Shown piece by piece: positions 27,995-40,800 of a DNA stretch of 64,000 nt. The notes below the pieces were generated by a model, which was not told the DNA's origin, ran no database searches, and worked only from the letters and a program-made list of their open reading frames with translations. The stretch is from contig RCAB01000079.1 in the NCBI GenBank assembly GCA_003640385.1, positions 124,001-188,000 on the forward strand, given 5' to 3'. Both the position numbers and the translations under genes were made by a program. Positions within the stretch are counted from its first letter, which is position 1; each line of letters starts with the position of its first letter. This DNA comes from Setaria digitata. Lineage: Eukaryota > Nematoda > Chromadorea > Rhabditida > Setariidae.

Positions 27995-29484
27995 GATTTT
28001 CACCTTTATCAAACCACCCGTTCACCTTCTCATTCTTTCAAATAGATTTCTTATCAAATATCTTGATAATTTAAGGATTTTCACTTTTGTTATGCAAATT
28101 ATCTTTTATCATCTGAAAACAAGTCAAACTTTCATTTATCTTTCAATTTTGAATGAATCATCTGAAATAATAATTAACACAATTCACATATTGTCGTTTA
28201 TCAATTTCCGTTACGAAAAGAGATTAACTCACTGAAATTAAAGGCAAACTGAAATTGGACATCATTAATAATTTAATCATATTGATAATATAAATTGATT
28301 AGGTTGCGAAAAAGCTCTCTGGTTTACTGACGACATGTATGATTACCTCCACAGTTAAGTTAAAATAAAACAACAGACTAATAATTAATGGATTTTTTTC
28401 AAATTAAAATTTCTCGCTAACTAATTTAGTTACTTGATAATGACAGCCAAGAACTGGTTGGCTGATCTTCTTTGGTTTTGATAACAAAATAAATTTCTTT
28501 TTAGCTACGAAAGAAATCCACAAAACATGATAATAATTAGTAATGAAAACAATTTTGTTAGTTTGTTGTGATTTATTATTCAAACGACAAATAAGTTGTT
28601 TATTTATTTCCAAATGCAATAAATAAGTTGAATGCTACTTAAACTTAAATATCGATCAAAAATCAGGACTAATTTGTTATATCAAAATTTAACATAAATT
28701 ATATTTTATAAAATGATTTCAGTTTTGATAACACAAATTTTTTTAGCTATTTGTTTTTTACCAAAAACGAAAACATAATAAAATTTTCGTTTTTTGAATT
28801 TTCTCAAGAAGTTCAGGTATCGGTATTTCAATGTTCCCATGATTTTAAATTTTATTAATGCAAATTTCATGCACATTGTATTATAACCACTAAGTTTGTG
28901 AGAATATAACCTTCTGATAGCAAACTGTTTGGTTTAAACTGCAACGAAAAAATTATTTAAAAGAAAAGTTTTGTACATTTCTTCGAATTTTCGATATCCG
29001 TCAACTATGTATTTCAGGTATGCTTAACTTTTTTTGTTCTATACTTTAGACACATCAACTGTTTTCTCGATGTGTGCTAATTAACAAAGCACTTACAAAC
29101 CTCTCTACACTACAGCAATTACAAAGATTTAGAGTTAAATAAGTTGTTTAATACTATTATATATTAAAATATATTTACTTTTTATTGGAATCATCATCGA
29201 ACAATATTAAAGTAGGAAACACATTATGATTTTAACCGTTCCTTGCTTCCCTGTATACCTCAGTTCTTCTACCGTGAGCAACTGAAACTCAACTATAACC
29301 CAACCTTTTTTTTCTTTCCTTTTTGTAAAGATTTAATCAAAAACATATATTACATTTAACAAGGCATTCTAATGAATAATTCTATTTCTATCGTCTTTTA
29401 GATTTCTCAAATTTTGTAAGAGTTAATAAAATGAGTTGAAATTTTAGTACAATATCTATTTGTCTTTGCATTATTTCAATATCG
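27995..29484. other. intergenic between divergent genes
   Basis: AT-rich sequence holding the 5' flanks of the minus-strand 134-residue gene and the plus-strand protease. A TTTTAG acceptor just before 29448 may mark the protease leader splice site. No other gene is recognised. Confidence 0.5.
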
Positions 29485-32165
29485 ATGCATCTGTCATCGG
29501 GGTTACTAACACGTTTGGGCGCAGATGAAGTTGGAAAATTATGGAAGAAGTGTAGAGGTAATAAAAAGAATGCATTTTGTAATAATATTATTTTTTAAAT
29601 TTTCAAATATTTCAGTTCAGGAGAATAACTGGCTGATCCTTATCATCATATTCCGCTGTACCACAAAACTTATGAAATGATTTATTGTGACCTAGTAAGA
29701 AATGTGAAATTGATTTAATGTCTCAGTCATCTAAGAACCTTCAAAATTTATTTCGCATTTAATCAAATTTTGCGCAGCTCGACGCGTTACTCGCTCAGTG
29801 ATAGATGATAAAGAAACGAATGATAAGGCACATTTGTTAATGGGAGGAATAAATGTAAAGCAAAGCGAAGCACCGTTTTCTGTTCATTTGCAACATTCCA
29901 AAAATGGTAAAATATTTCAGCAATTGTTGGCAGTCAGATTCGATTTTCTGTGCCAGTAGGTTTGTCTGTGTAGCATGTTTAGACAGGAAAAACTCGTGCA
30001 ATTTTAATTTCGAATTGATTTCGAAAATAAAAGAGATAACTTGCGAAGATTTCTGCTCAACAATAAAAGAATTTTAAAGTGGAAACTAATTAGACCATAT
30101 TTAATTACTAACAAAATTCCAGTTGAAGAAACTTTCGTTTTATTAGATTTCAAGAAAAAAAATCCACGAAATAATCTTTTAACAAATAATCTCAATAGCC
30201 TTTTGGCATCTGAATTTGTTGATAAAAATATCAAAATGCTTTTCCCGTCTTCCCATTGTGCTCTTCTCTTCTCGTCTTTTAGAATTTTCATCCAATAGAA
30301 TGAATTATTGATAATTTGATTAAAATTTGAGGTAATGAAGCAAGTTGTTCGGGTACAATGATATCAGATAGACATGTTCTGACAGCCGCTCATTGCTTTA
30401 TTCAAAAAGATTGCGCACGGTAAATTTTTTTTCTTTTAAGACTATTTATCGAAATTGCTAAATTATAATAAAAATTTACTCAGGCTTAGTTGACCATATC
30501 ATTAATGTAATAATATTACGTGGACTGGAATGATTGCAAGTTGCAGCCAATAATTTTCATAAATAATTAACTGAGAATTAAAAATGGAAAATGATTTTCA
30601 GAAGAACTGTAACACAAATATCAAATAGCAGAAGTTGGAAAGTATATTACGGTGGTGGTTGCTTGCCATTTTCAAAAGGTGCTTGCTCCGACTTTCAGCA
30701 AATGGCACGATCGACAAATATCAGAAATGTAATCGTTGTTTCAATTTCATAAGCAGAAATAAAATGAATTGTATTTAAATTTGTGCACCTTTTTTTAAAG
30801 ACAAACATCATTTCCCACGTTGTTTTTAAAAATTTGGGTCTTTAAATTTATCTTTCTATTCGAATTCATTTTCTACCATAAACATTTCAAAGCAATAGTG
30901 CTATAAGTACCATAAGTTTATAAAACTGGTGCAAAATAAAACTTAATACACTTAGATATCGAACATAGGAAGACTAACATTTATCTTAAATCACTTTGAA
31001 ATTTAGAATGTTGGTCTACAATTAATTACTACATAATAAAAATATTTTAAGTGTTTTGGTGCCGGATCTAGTACATTTTTTATCCCAGCCTGATTTTATT
31101 ACAGATAGCAATTCCGACTGATTATCTTACGGGACCTTGTCTGCATAATGATGTTGCAGTTGTAACTGTTAAGTTAAGAATGGTTAATTTTTTTTTCTTT
31201 CATATTTAATTTTCGCGAATATTTTCAAAGTTTCTCAAATGTTCTACTGAAAAAATTGTTGCTTTTCCGGCACCATTGGATGAAGTCGCATGCGTTGCAC
31301 AACCAAACGATATTATACCGAATAATTTCACGTTATACTCTCGAGGTTCTAATCGTAAGTTGAAGCTATTAGTTATTTGTTCATTGCATAGTTTAAGATG
31401 GTTACTTGACGCGTAATGAAATATAATTAGTTCAGTGATTATTTCAAAGCACAAATTGCAAAACATACTTTATTGCAGTGAGTTGACTTGGAAAAGATTT
31501 TTTTTAAATTTCTTTAATTCCTTTTTGAACAAAGAAGTAAATTTTTTTATTTATAACATATCACCTTTGATCAAACCCTGCAATACATTCAAGCATTTTA
31601 CTTCTGAAATCGAATTATAAAACTTTAGCTTATGTAAAATATGGAGAAATCTTGACAAAAATAACTGTTTAATTTTAGCACGACAAATGAAAAGAGTTAC
31701 ATCATTAGCGACTATAAATGTGACACGTATAGAGTGTCTTCCGGATGAACCGATTCGTAGTGGGAAAGACGATCAATTATGTACATCCGAATTACAAGAA
31801 ATGAATATGTGTTCGGTTAATAGGAATATATTTTGAAATTTTCTTTAGCATAAAATTTTATATTTCGACTTAAAAAAAAGCATTACATATCCTATAATGA
31901 TGGCAAATTTTATTAATTCAATCAGTGTAATAGCTTAGTTTTGACGAAAAAAAAAGGTATTTTGAAGCAGTAGCTGGAGAAAAAGTTATAATGGTAGTAG
32001 AAATTGAACAATTGAAAGGAATTATTGAAATAGGGTGATAGTGGTTGTGGACTAATGTTCAAAACAGAAAATGGACAATGGAATATTGCCGGTGTTGCAT
32101 CTGCTGGAACAGACTGTCGAATTATTGACATGGCAATTAGCCCAGAAAACGGTATTAGAACTTAA
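29485..32165 (+). CDS. chymotrypsin-fold (S1) serine protease
   Basis: Exons 29485-29557, 29778-29906, 30332-30419, 30602-30728, 31105-31167, 31231-31354, 31679-31815 and 32034-32165 join in phase to 290 residues. The S1 catalytic triad is present: His88 in VLTAAHC, Asp155 in HNDVAVV, Ser250 in GDSGCGL. The mature N-terminus would be LMGG (normally IVGG) after a propeptide. The residue corresponding to trypsin Asp189 is Asn244, so trypsin specificity is not expected, and the GDSGG motif reads GDSGC. Many cysteines (73, 89, 95, 117, 125, 151, 164, 181, 221, 236, 246) suggest a secreted, disulfide-rich enzyme like the nematode DUF316 relatives. The frame just before the chosen ATG encodes a hydrophobic signal-like stretch (ISICLCIISIS) without its own ATG, so an upstream start exon is likely missing from this model. 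Confidence 0.85.
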
Positions 32166-32641
32166 TTATTATAAAAAAGAAAAATTTTGTTTAAGAAAAA
32201 GCCAGTCAAAACAGAATATAAATTTCCAGTGTAGCACACATGTAACATATAAGTGTTGCGATCATTTCGAAAGTTATCAATAGAAATCAGTTTATTAGAA
32301 TGGGAATGATAATTATTTGTTTTGGGCCGTTTAAAATGAGAGTTTAATGATAATTATTTGTTTTTAACAAAGAAACTGCTACTATATGTGAAACATTAAC
32401 TTTCTTTTCAGTTCTTTTCTCTGAAAAACTTTCAAACTGAAAGATTCACATTCTCTGCTCTAATTAAACTTCTCAATTTATCATTATCAACGTTATCATT
32501 ATTACGTGTTACTGTCTTCATGGTTAATAGTTATAGCTTCATCATTAATAATATATGAAACATGATTATTATTATTATTTATTTAACAATAATGAAAATA
32601 GCAGCATTAATAAGAGTAATTATTGTTATTAATATATTTAC

Positions 32642-32691
<50 letters not shown>
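32642..32691. repeat. (AAT)n microsatellite
   Basis: About 16 AAT units about 480 bases after the protease stop codon, inside a longer AT-rich stretch with scattered ATT units. Confidence 0.92.
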
Positions 32692-34447
32692 TACAGTAAT
32701 AACAACAGTTATCCCAATAATTATCCATTTTCCTTCCCATTATTTCTTTTTCATTAATTATCACTGATCTTATTTATTCCTAATCAGTTCTATCATAACG
32801 TCAGAATGCTTGAAGTTTTGTCTAAGAAGTTCAAAATTTCCACATTGAGAATAATGTGCTATTACAGGAACGAAAAAGGAAATGAATGAGATCAGTTTGG
32901 ATGGAAGTATTTTTATCGATACGCGATTACACAATCAGTTCATATGCCAATATACAGGCCTGTGTTTTGGTACACAATATGGCGATCAGCCGAAAATTAA
33001 AGCCATATTGCTTTGAAAATGAAATTGAAAACAACAAGTAAACAATTGAAGTATTGTTTGTTTTCAAAGACAATAAAAAGTTCATCTAAAATTTTCCCTT
33101 CTTGAGCGACAAAATTTCTTGAAATAATATCTTGTAGAGAAGGGAAAAATTATAAAACTAAAGGACAGAAATAAAAGGGAAGTTTTCAAAATGCTTCCAT
33201 CGATCTTAATTGAAATTTCCTTCTTCCATAAGAGAAGAAAGCAATTATGACATGGAAATGGATATAACTTTGGAGCCAACAGTTGAAAAATAGAGCACAG
33301 CAATAGGAGAAGGAAAATTAATGAAGCAGTCTGAGACGACAACTGAAACAGAGAAATGTACTACATTATTTATTGATAATAATAGATTTAATGCATACCA
33401 GTGATGTAACAATAGATAAATGATTACTATTATTCTCGAAAAAGATTACAGAACTTCTTTTTCTTAATGATGATGCAGTCTATCACGTGGTTTTTATATC
33501 ACAGCTGGAAAAAACTGCTTACTCTCATTATTTCAACAGTATCTCTGCTAATTATGATGGCTAATAATAATAAAAAGAAACAAAATTAAATTAAATAATG
33601 TGGAAATGAATTTAATAAAGTAGAGTAAAATTTCCAGAGCTTTCAGTATACGATTATTAGCTCCAATTCATTAAAAGTTAAAATGCAATGTTTGTTAGAA
33701 ATGAATAAACAATATGTGTATGCAGAAATAAATAGGCCAGTAAGTAATCGGATAAATAAATAAATAAACGGATGACTTAGATTGAGAGATATATTACAAA
33801 TAGATAAACAAATAAGTAAATACACTTGACTCATTCTGTCCCATATTTTTGCAATTTTGTAATTACAATAATTAATATTGCGCAATCCTTGCTATAATTT
33901 TCTGCATTTAATAAAATTACAGCTATTAGTGCTCACGAAATTAGAGCATAGATTGAACATTCATTATTTGTTCGATTTACTTATTAACATATCTGTACTT
34001 TTGTCTCTCAATTTCTGAGTGGCGAATAACAAGCCAATAGGAAATAAATTATTTGATTGTTTTGTTACTAATCATGTTTCCTTATCATCGATAATGTAAA
34101 GTGATCTAACAAAAACTGCCTGAAACAATCACATTGCTGTTATTGATAATCAAAAAATATTTTTTTGATTCGAAGTTTAAACAAAAAATATTAACTTCTG
34201 ATATTACTGGTAATTTAAAAGGAAAATTTGTTTTTAGTTTCATATTTTCCCTTACCATTTTTTAAATGCTTCATAATTTTTTATGTTTGTTATAGTCTCC
34301 CAAGTTATATTTGTGCCATTATTTCCTGAGTCTGACATCTCCTAGTTTCATCGAAGAGAATAAAATGAAGAAAAAAATCGATTTAGATTACCTTCTCAAC
34401 ATTTTGATCTTGAAAAAAAAATATATTTAAGTCGCAACAAACAGTGT

Positions 34448-34615
34448 TCAAGTCATGAACAACTTTTCCCACATTTTAGTCACCGGTCCATTACTTTGAT
34501 ATATGTAATACAGTGAATCAATTTGTTGACAGTTTAATCCAAAACCGAATTTTCTGCCAACTTTTAAGAACATGTTCACTCTGTTAGAGTACTTCCACGT
34601 TTTTAAGCTTTGAAA
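34448..34615 (-). CDS. possible orphan terminal exon
   Basis: After an ATTATCAG acceptor the minus strand is open for 55 codons to a TGA. The peptide (KVGRKFGFGLNCQQIDSLYY, then GPVTKMWEKLF) has the spacing of an amphipathic helical bundle and faintly recalls a death-domain C-terminal half, with Trp near the end. No upstream exon could be joined convincingly, and no other evidence supports it. Confidence 0.22.
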   Translation of the reverse strand, partial: FQSLKTWKYSNRVNMFLKVGRKFGFGLNCQQIDSLYYIYQSNGPVTKMWEKLFMT

Positions 34616-36540
34616 CTGATAATGAAACAAGATGCTTCTTCAAGCAGAATCTCTCACAGTTTATATGTTTCCCATAGATGACATTGAAAGGTTGTTTATA
34701 CGTTTGGCCAAGATTATTTGAAATGTTAATTTATTTTTAAGTAAACAAAAGAACCATTAGTTTCAGTAATGTAAACTTCATATGGAATTGTCATTGTTGT
34801 CCTATAATATATCTGAATTGATGGATTGAAAACAGAATAATGGAAGTCAGAACGGTATCAATACACTCTTACAGCAGGTAACACAATCGGTATTCATGAC
34901 ACGTACGTCATTCAAGTGACTATTTGCATAAATATACGCCTAATTACGACCGCGTCTTATGGTAGAGGATAAAAGGAAGGAATTTTCCTGAGATATACAA
35001 AATGAAACCCTCACAAAAATTTATTACCTTTGCAAAAATGTCCATCTGATAGCCAGAAATGTAGTAAAACGAAGGAGAAAATAAGAAAGCCGAAAGAGGT
35101 GAAGGCTTTAAAAGAGGAAAAAAGGTTTACTTCTTTTACTAAACTATAATCTTTAAGCCTTGTTGTTGTGCCGAATAGAAATTAAACTAAAAGTTGAAAA
35201 ATAAGCATAAAAAGGGGAAAAGATTACGAAATATATATGATTTTTATAGTTTTATATCTGATCAAACATATTTTGATGTTTAAAAAAAGTTCATAGAATC
35301 AAATATATTCTTTGGCTACGTATTAATTACATGTATATTAACTTTGAAAAGAAAACTGACATCCTGAATTGATGTTGGCAAAGCCGGCTTCACCCCTCAC
35401 TTCAGTGAAACCAGAAATCATAAAATGAGTTGGATTTTTTCTTTCACCGCATTAATTTCGTTTTCAATTTCTTTCTTTATCATACTTTACGATATCGTTT
35501 TATATCAGATGTTCTACATCACTAAAAAATTTGAAAATCTTTTCCTTTAATCTAGAAATATCATTTCTAGAAATATTTTGCATAATTCCACAAAGATACT
35601 TTTGAATTCAAAATTTGAAAGATTTCCAGTGCATGCCATTCGCATCTACAAAGTACACAAAGTCAATTGACAACCGTTTAGGAAATAAAATGTTAAAATT
35701 AACAATTCAAATAAAATGAATATATAGGGAGAAAAACACAAGAAACTTTTTATGGGTGGAAATTCAAAGTTTTGAAAAACGTAAGAAGAATGATATAATT
35801 TTTAGCAACAGCAGAAATCAGAGAGAAATAAAATTAAACGAAACTTCACGTCAGACCTACATATTTATCTGACAGATTTGAGACTAATCCTAATTAATCA
35901 AACAAAGTTTCGAGATCAATGCACATTAACGAAGTAAGTGACAAAGCCGCCATTTAAATCAGACGATAAATAGCACAAGTAATTTATTAGTGATGATTTG
36001 GTGAATGAATACGCGTATGCAAACAGATGTACATAAAAAGGGAGTGAATTCTTTTTCACGTCAAAAAATGAAAAGAATTAAAGTGGAAACTTTGGCAGTA
36101 TTTATAAATAACATCAAATCTTGAAAAATTGTGGAAAAGAAATTTAAATACAATTGGTCTTATTGATTTACTGCAAGGGTTGATAGGTGGACATAAATAA
36201 CCATTTAGTAATTTTTTTTATTATTAATATAATAAAATAGAAATTTTAAACGGATGGAAGCTGTCATGAAATATTATGAAATAATAATAGTAATGGAATA
36301 AATAAAAATAATGAAATAGCACAACGTAGGAATTTGCAAACTGCAAAAGATAAGTTTCTTCGATCATCCAATTAGCATCTAATTATCATATCACGATAAA
36401 GTGAAAGTTACTGTAAGATTATAATTGCAATGAAGTAAAAATGCACGAAGAGGAATAGAAATCGATGCATAATTCAACTCACTTAGACTTGCAGCAATAA
36501 AATAGCTTGTGGTGAGCAGTTCGAGCAATTAATTAATTAA

Positions 36541-37804
36541 TTACACAGTGATGATCTTCCTGTCGGTTTCCTTCTTTAGGTAGCCGATATCCTTGGAGTC
36601 TAGAGTTTCCCTGAACTCACCATTCACCAATGGGTCGTTCGACGAGTTGCTCGAATGGCACATCCTGCGACAACAGCGCAAACAACAGCAACATGCAATT
36701 AGCAACAGACCACATAGTATCTGGAATGCCTGAGGTAGGAAGAACATCACTGTCGAAAGTCCGATTAGAAATAATACGGGCTAATTTAGACTAGCACTAA
36801 CTGGCATATAAATATGAGCTATAATTTCATGGGTTATAACGTACATACATGGCAAGTAATGAAATGTTAGAAATTTGTGTGCACCTCCGTAGGAAACGAA
36901 TCTCGACGAAATTTGTTAGAATCTTTGCGATCTTCTCAATCCTTTACAAATATTTTTTAACCAACAAAATTTTAAATATTGAAGAAAAGAAGAAAAATTG
37001 GGAAATTTGAACGAACCAATGCCGCAGCTAAAACAAACGGAACAATGCCCGTAGTGCTAATATTAATAAAAGCTGAAACAGCCGGCGCTTTACGTTGTGT
37101 ACAAATAAACTGGCGTCGTTCATCGACGTCATTTCGGATTACGTATGTTGTTCCGCACGGTATTTCGCAAGCACTCTCACAGTCGGTCAGGTTATCATAA
37201 TGATAAATTTCTGCAAAACAGTTTCAGTCCGGTTTTTCATCTTGTGGTTCACTTATTAGTGTTAATCTAATTAATCATAGATAACAGAATATGATAAAAA
37301 AAAGTAGTAATTTCGGCTTGTGCGGGAAGTCTTTCGAACTAAGAAACTGTTTAACTACCGCTTGAAATTTGTATCATTTCCATTTATTTAAGAACTAATT
37401 GTGAATTTTGCTTTAGAGCCTTATTCACCTTATTCAATTTTTTTTTTTTTTGCAATATTTGGATGTATCGAACGGCATAAAAAGCAGAACCAATGAACTT
37501 TAAAAAAAAATAAATAAATAAATTATTCTTCTTTTCTAGAAATGCTAAGTGTTTTGTTAAACTTACTTTTAATTCGATGCATTCCATCGCGTTCTCGAAT
37601 TAAACCGTCTCTATTAGTCAAACTTCGAAGATATGATGATGATGATGATGATGATGATGATAATGATGATAATGACAATGATGATAATGATGATGATGAT
37701 GATGCTGGTGATAAAGGATGTTGGAAATCATATCGATCAGCTAATGCAGTGATAATGAAGGAAAAAAGCCGCCAATGTAAATGAAGCTGTCGCATGTAGG
37801 ACAT
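36541..37804 (-). CDS. unrecognised membrane protein with serine tract and Cys-rich juxtamembrane segment
   Basis: Three exons (37804-37567, 37210-37017, 36780-36541) join in phase to 223 residues. Order: short N-terminal hydrophobic stretch (LFSFIITALA, residues 13-22) that may be a signal sequence; a serine/leucine tract at 35-57 encoded by TCA repeats; a basic linker (RERDGMHRIKK); a small cysteine-containing domain at 90-116 (DCESACEIPCGTTYV, then FICTQ); a long hydrophobic region at about 133-179 that may be one long or two antiparallel membrane helices; then CCCCLRCCRRMC, a likely palmitoylation cluster, and a polar tail ending in KIITV, which could be a PDZ ligand. Splice borders (GTAAGT, TTTTGCAG) and phase are good. 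I do not know the family. The higher GC of the last exon than of its surroundings supports coding. Confidence 0.7.
37634..37705. repeat. (GAT)n microsatellite coding for polyserine on the minus strand
   Basis: About 24 GAT-like triplets with a few TAA, AAT and ACA interruptions. On the minus strand, in the frame of the membrane protein gene, they read TCA (Ser) with occasional TTA/TTG (Leu), giving residues 35-57. Confidence 0.9.
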
Positions 37805-40800
37805 CTAAAATTTTTTTGTAATATAGTGATTAAAAAAAAAAAATATCTTAAAACGATAAAAAGAAATATGCATCTCTTTTTATAAACAACACAAAAGTCA
37901 AATTTTCACTTTAAGACAATTACTGAAAAATAGTAAGTAGCGAAATAAATCCGAAGAGAGTGTCCTGCTAAGGGCAATTAAAATTTTACTGAAAAATAAA
38001 TATGTTGATAATTCTGAACATTTTAATAAACTTTACAATAAACAAATTTGTTCCACTGAAATTTGATTCAAGAATAGTCATTAAATATAAATGCAAATTT
38101 ACTACTTCAAATAGACTGATTAAATTCATTCATTCATTCCAGAAAAAAAGCAGAATAATAGATGGACAGAGAGATTCAAAGTATTAAATTCATTCATTTC
38201 AGATATATTCGCTCCTTAATCCATTACATCCATCAATCTACGTGAAGTAATAAAATTAAATGTTAAAGATATTTGCAATCAATGATTCCAAAGCCATTCC
38301 TTGACTGACACTTTTTTTTTATAAAACAAAAAAAAAAGAAAGATAGAGAAAATGAATTGTATTTTTCAGGGAAGAGTTTGTAATGAAGAAGCGTTATTGT
38401 TATTATTTTATTACTGCTAATTGTGAAGAAAAAAACTACACAGCAATATTGACTTCTCCATTAAAGATGTTCACTTCTGTTAAAGAGTAAGAAAAAGAAA
38501 AAAGAAAGTTTTGCTTTATTTAAATTGTATAATAGATTTGGTCGAAAAATAAGGAAAGTAAAAAATGATAAGAACTAAGATGAAAATTGAAGTTAGGAAA
38601 CATGATGGAAAAAATAAAAATTTTAATTAAAAGAAATGATACAAACCAAAATGAAAATTTAAATTAAAAAAAATGCTGCAAGTTAAAATCAGATGAGAAT
38701 TTTGAAATGTTTGATTTCAACTTAAATGACAAAGTTTTTTTAACTTGCTGCTATTGAAGATGCATTACATAGATGATGAAAAGATTTTCAGTTAATCGAT
38801 CCTGGTGGCATCATTAACAACGTTTGTTTGATTATTCCATAAGCCAAAAGTTTTGTAGAATTTGTACTCATAGATAAACATATCCGAAGGGATCCATCAC
38901 ATGTCTGACAAGGAATTCCGTCTAGTCTCAATATATCATCTAATTTTGCTGCTTCTTTAGTGTAAGTTCAGAATTAAGACTGAAGAAAAATATGCTAATT
39001 GCTGATGATCGATCAGTTTAAATAAAAGATAACATTTAATTGAAAATTCGAAACATGCATGCGTTGAAAAGAATAAAAAAAAATAAGAAATTAAAAAGAA
39101 ATATTTTAATATCATTTTAAAACTAAAATAATTAATTAAATTGAAATTATATGGAGAAAGATATAAGTTTTACACGATTCATTTTTATTGCTTTATTAAA
39201 ATAAATGACCATTTATTAGTTGTGTCTATTTGAAAAAGAAAAAAAAACTAATCTAATTATGGTAGAAATAAAAAATGGAGTTAGATGACTAACCCACTTA
39301 CGCAAAGTTTTTACACCGACTTCATTTCAAGCTTTAGTTTTATGCAGTAACTAGTCAGCTTACATTGTTTGCAATCCTAGATGACAGAGTTGCTCACGTT
39401 ACTTCCAAATTCTATTTTTCTATTAAATTTTGAAAATTTTAGAGGCCATTTTAAATGAGAAATGCACTTCCACGGAAAGAAAACTACACTAAGTTTTACT
39501 TGAGATAATTTTCCAACAGAGAATTAATGTTTTAAAGATATCCACATTTTATATTTTTACTAACTCGGAATGGATTTTATTTTTTAATGTTATTTGTGTT
39601 CAACTAAACCAAAATTTAACACTTTTAACTTAAAAGACAGTTCGTCTATTTATTTCCAGTTTCATAATAATAGACTTTGTTGATGAGGTATGCATTTCTT
39701 GTACAAATTAAAATTTATTGAACTGATCATTATGTCATAACGTAGTTATTTTATAGATCAACTGAACTGGTAATGAATTTATAGGTCAACTGGACTGATT
39801 TTTAAACTTCTTGAACTTCAATAAGATGATGCATAATCGTAAGAAAAACAGAAAAAAGTGCCTAAAAGTTCTATTATTTATTCTATTATTTATAAATGAA
39901 TAAAACATCTCACATAGTTATTGAGACAGAATTAGTTTCTGAGAAAATAATTGAACGATGTAAATGACAGCATTACAAGGGATATCGCGCGAATTCTAGA
40001 AAGAAGTTTAAACTGGATATCCCACAAATTGGCTAGATCGTAACATCCTGAATTTAGTACATCTGAGTATGCAATTATACACTAACCTGATTTAGTAACG
40101 TCCTTCTTTGGTTAACGATAAAGAAAAATGAGAAACTGAAGGAGTGTGACTGACTGACGATGAAATCATAAAGCAAGATAACGTCTCTGAACAAATAAAA
40201 GTTGAAGAAAAATGGGTGATATATGGTTCGAAATGATTATTTCTTTCTTTCAGATCCGGAAAGTCTAATGTGACAGGTTATGGCTTGAAAAAAGAAGTAA
40301 TGCAGAGAATACACAAAGATTTTATGAAAAATATAATGGTACTACTGGAGGATATCAAGAAAAAAAAATTTAATAACCATAAAACGGAAGAGAGCCATGA
40401 ACTAGCAATGAAATGAGAAATTAAGAGGATGAATACAAAAAACGATTGAGATATGTAGCGGAAGAAGCAAAAAGCTCGGTCTCGTCTAGCTCATCATCAT
40501 GTCAATCTTCCACTGTTCTTACTGTATATTATTAGATATCTGGGAAACTTTATTCTTAAACTTCTCGTTTACGGATAGAAGATCCTCAGTTTAGTCGATA
40601 ACGGTATTAAAGAATAGCAAAATCACCGAATTATTGTGACAAAATTTGTTTGAGTCACAGGAATGGAAACGGTTATTGCTGTCTAACGTAAACCGGAAAT
40701 ATTAGAGGTGAAGGAAATCGATTAGATTTGGACATGTTAATCAATTACGATGAAAGTAGGAGGATGGACGAATGATTTGATGGAGGAATCGAAGGAAGAA

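Larger units (their letters stand above)
32166..36540. other. mostly non-coding interval
   Basis: AT-rich sequence with the (AAT)n tract at 32642-32691 and one possible minus-strand terminal exon at 34448-34615 (listed separately). The minus frame at 33082-33342 is leucine/phenylalanine-rich as T-rich DNA often reads, and lacks an ATG at its start. Nothing else is recognisable. Confidence 0.45.
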
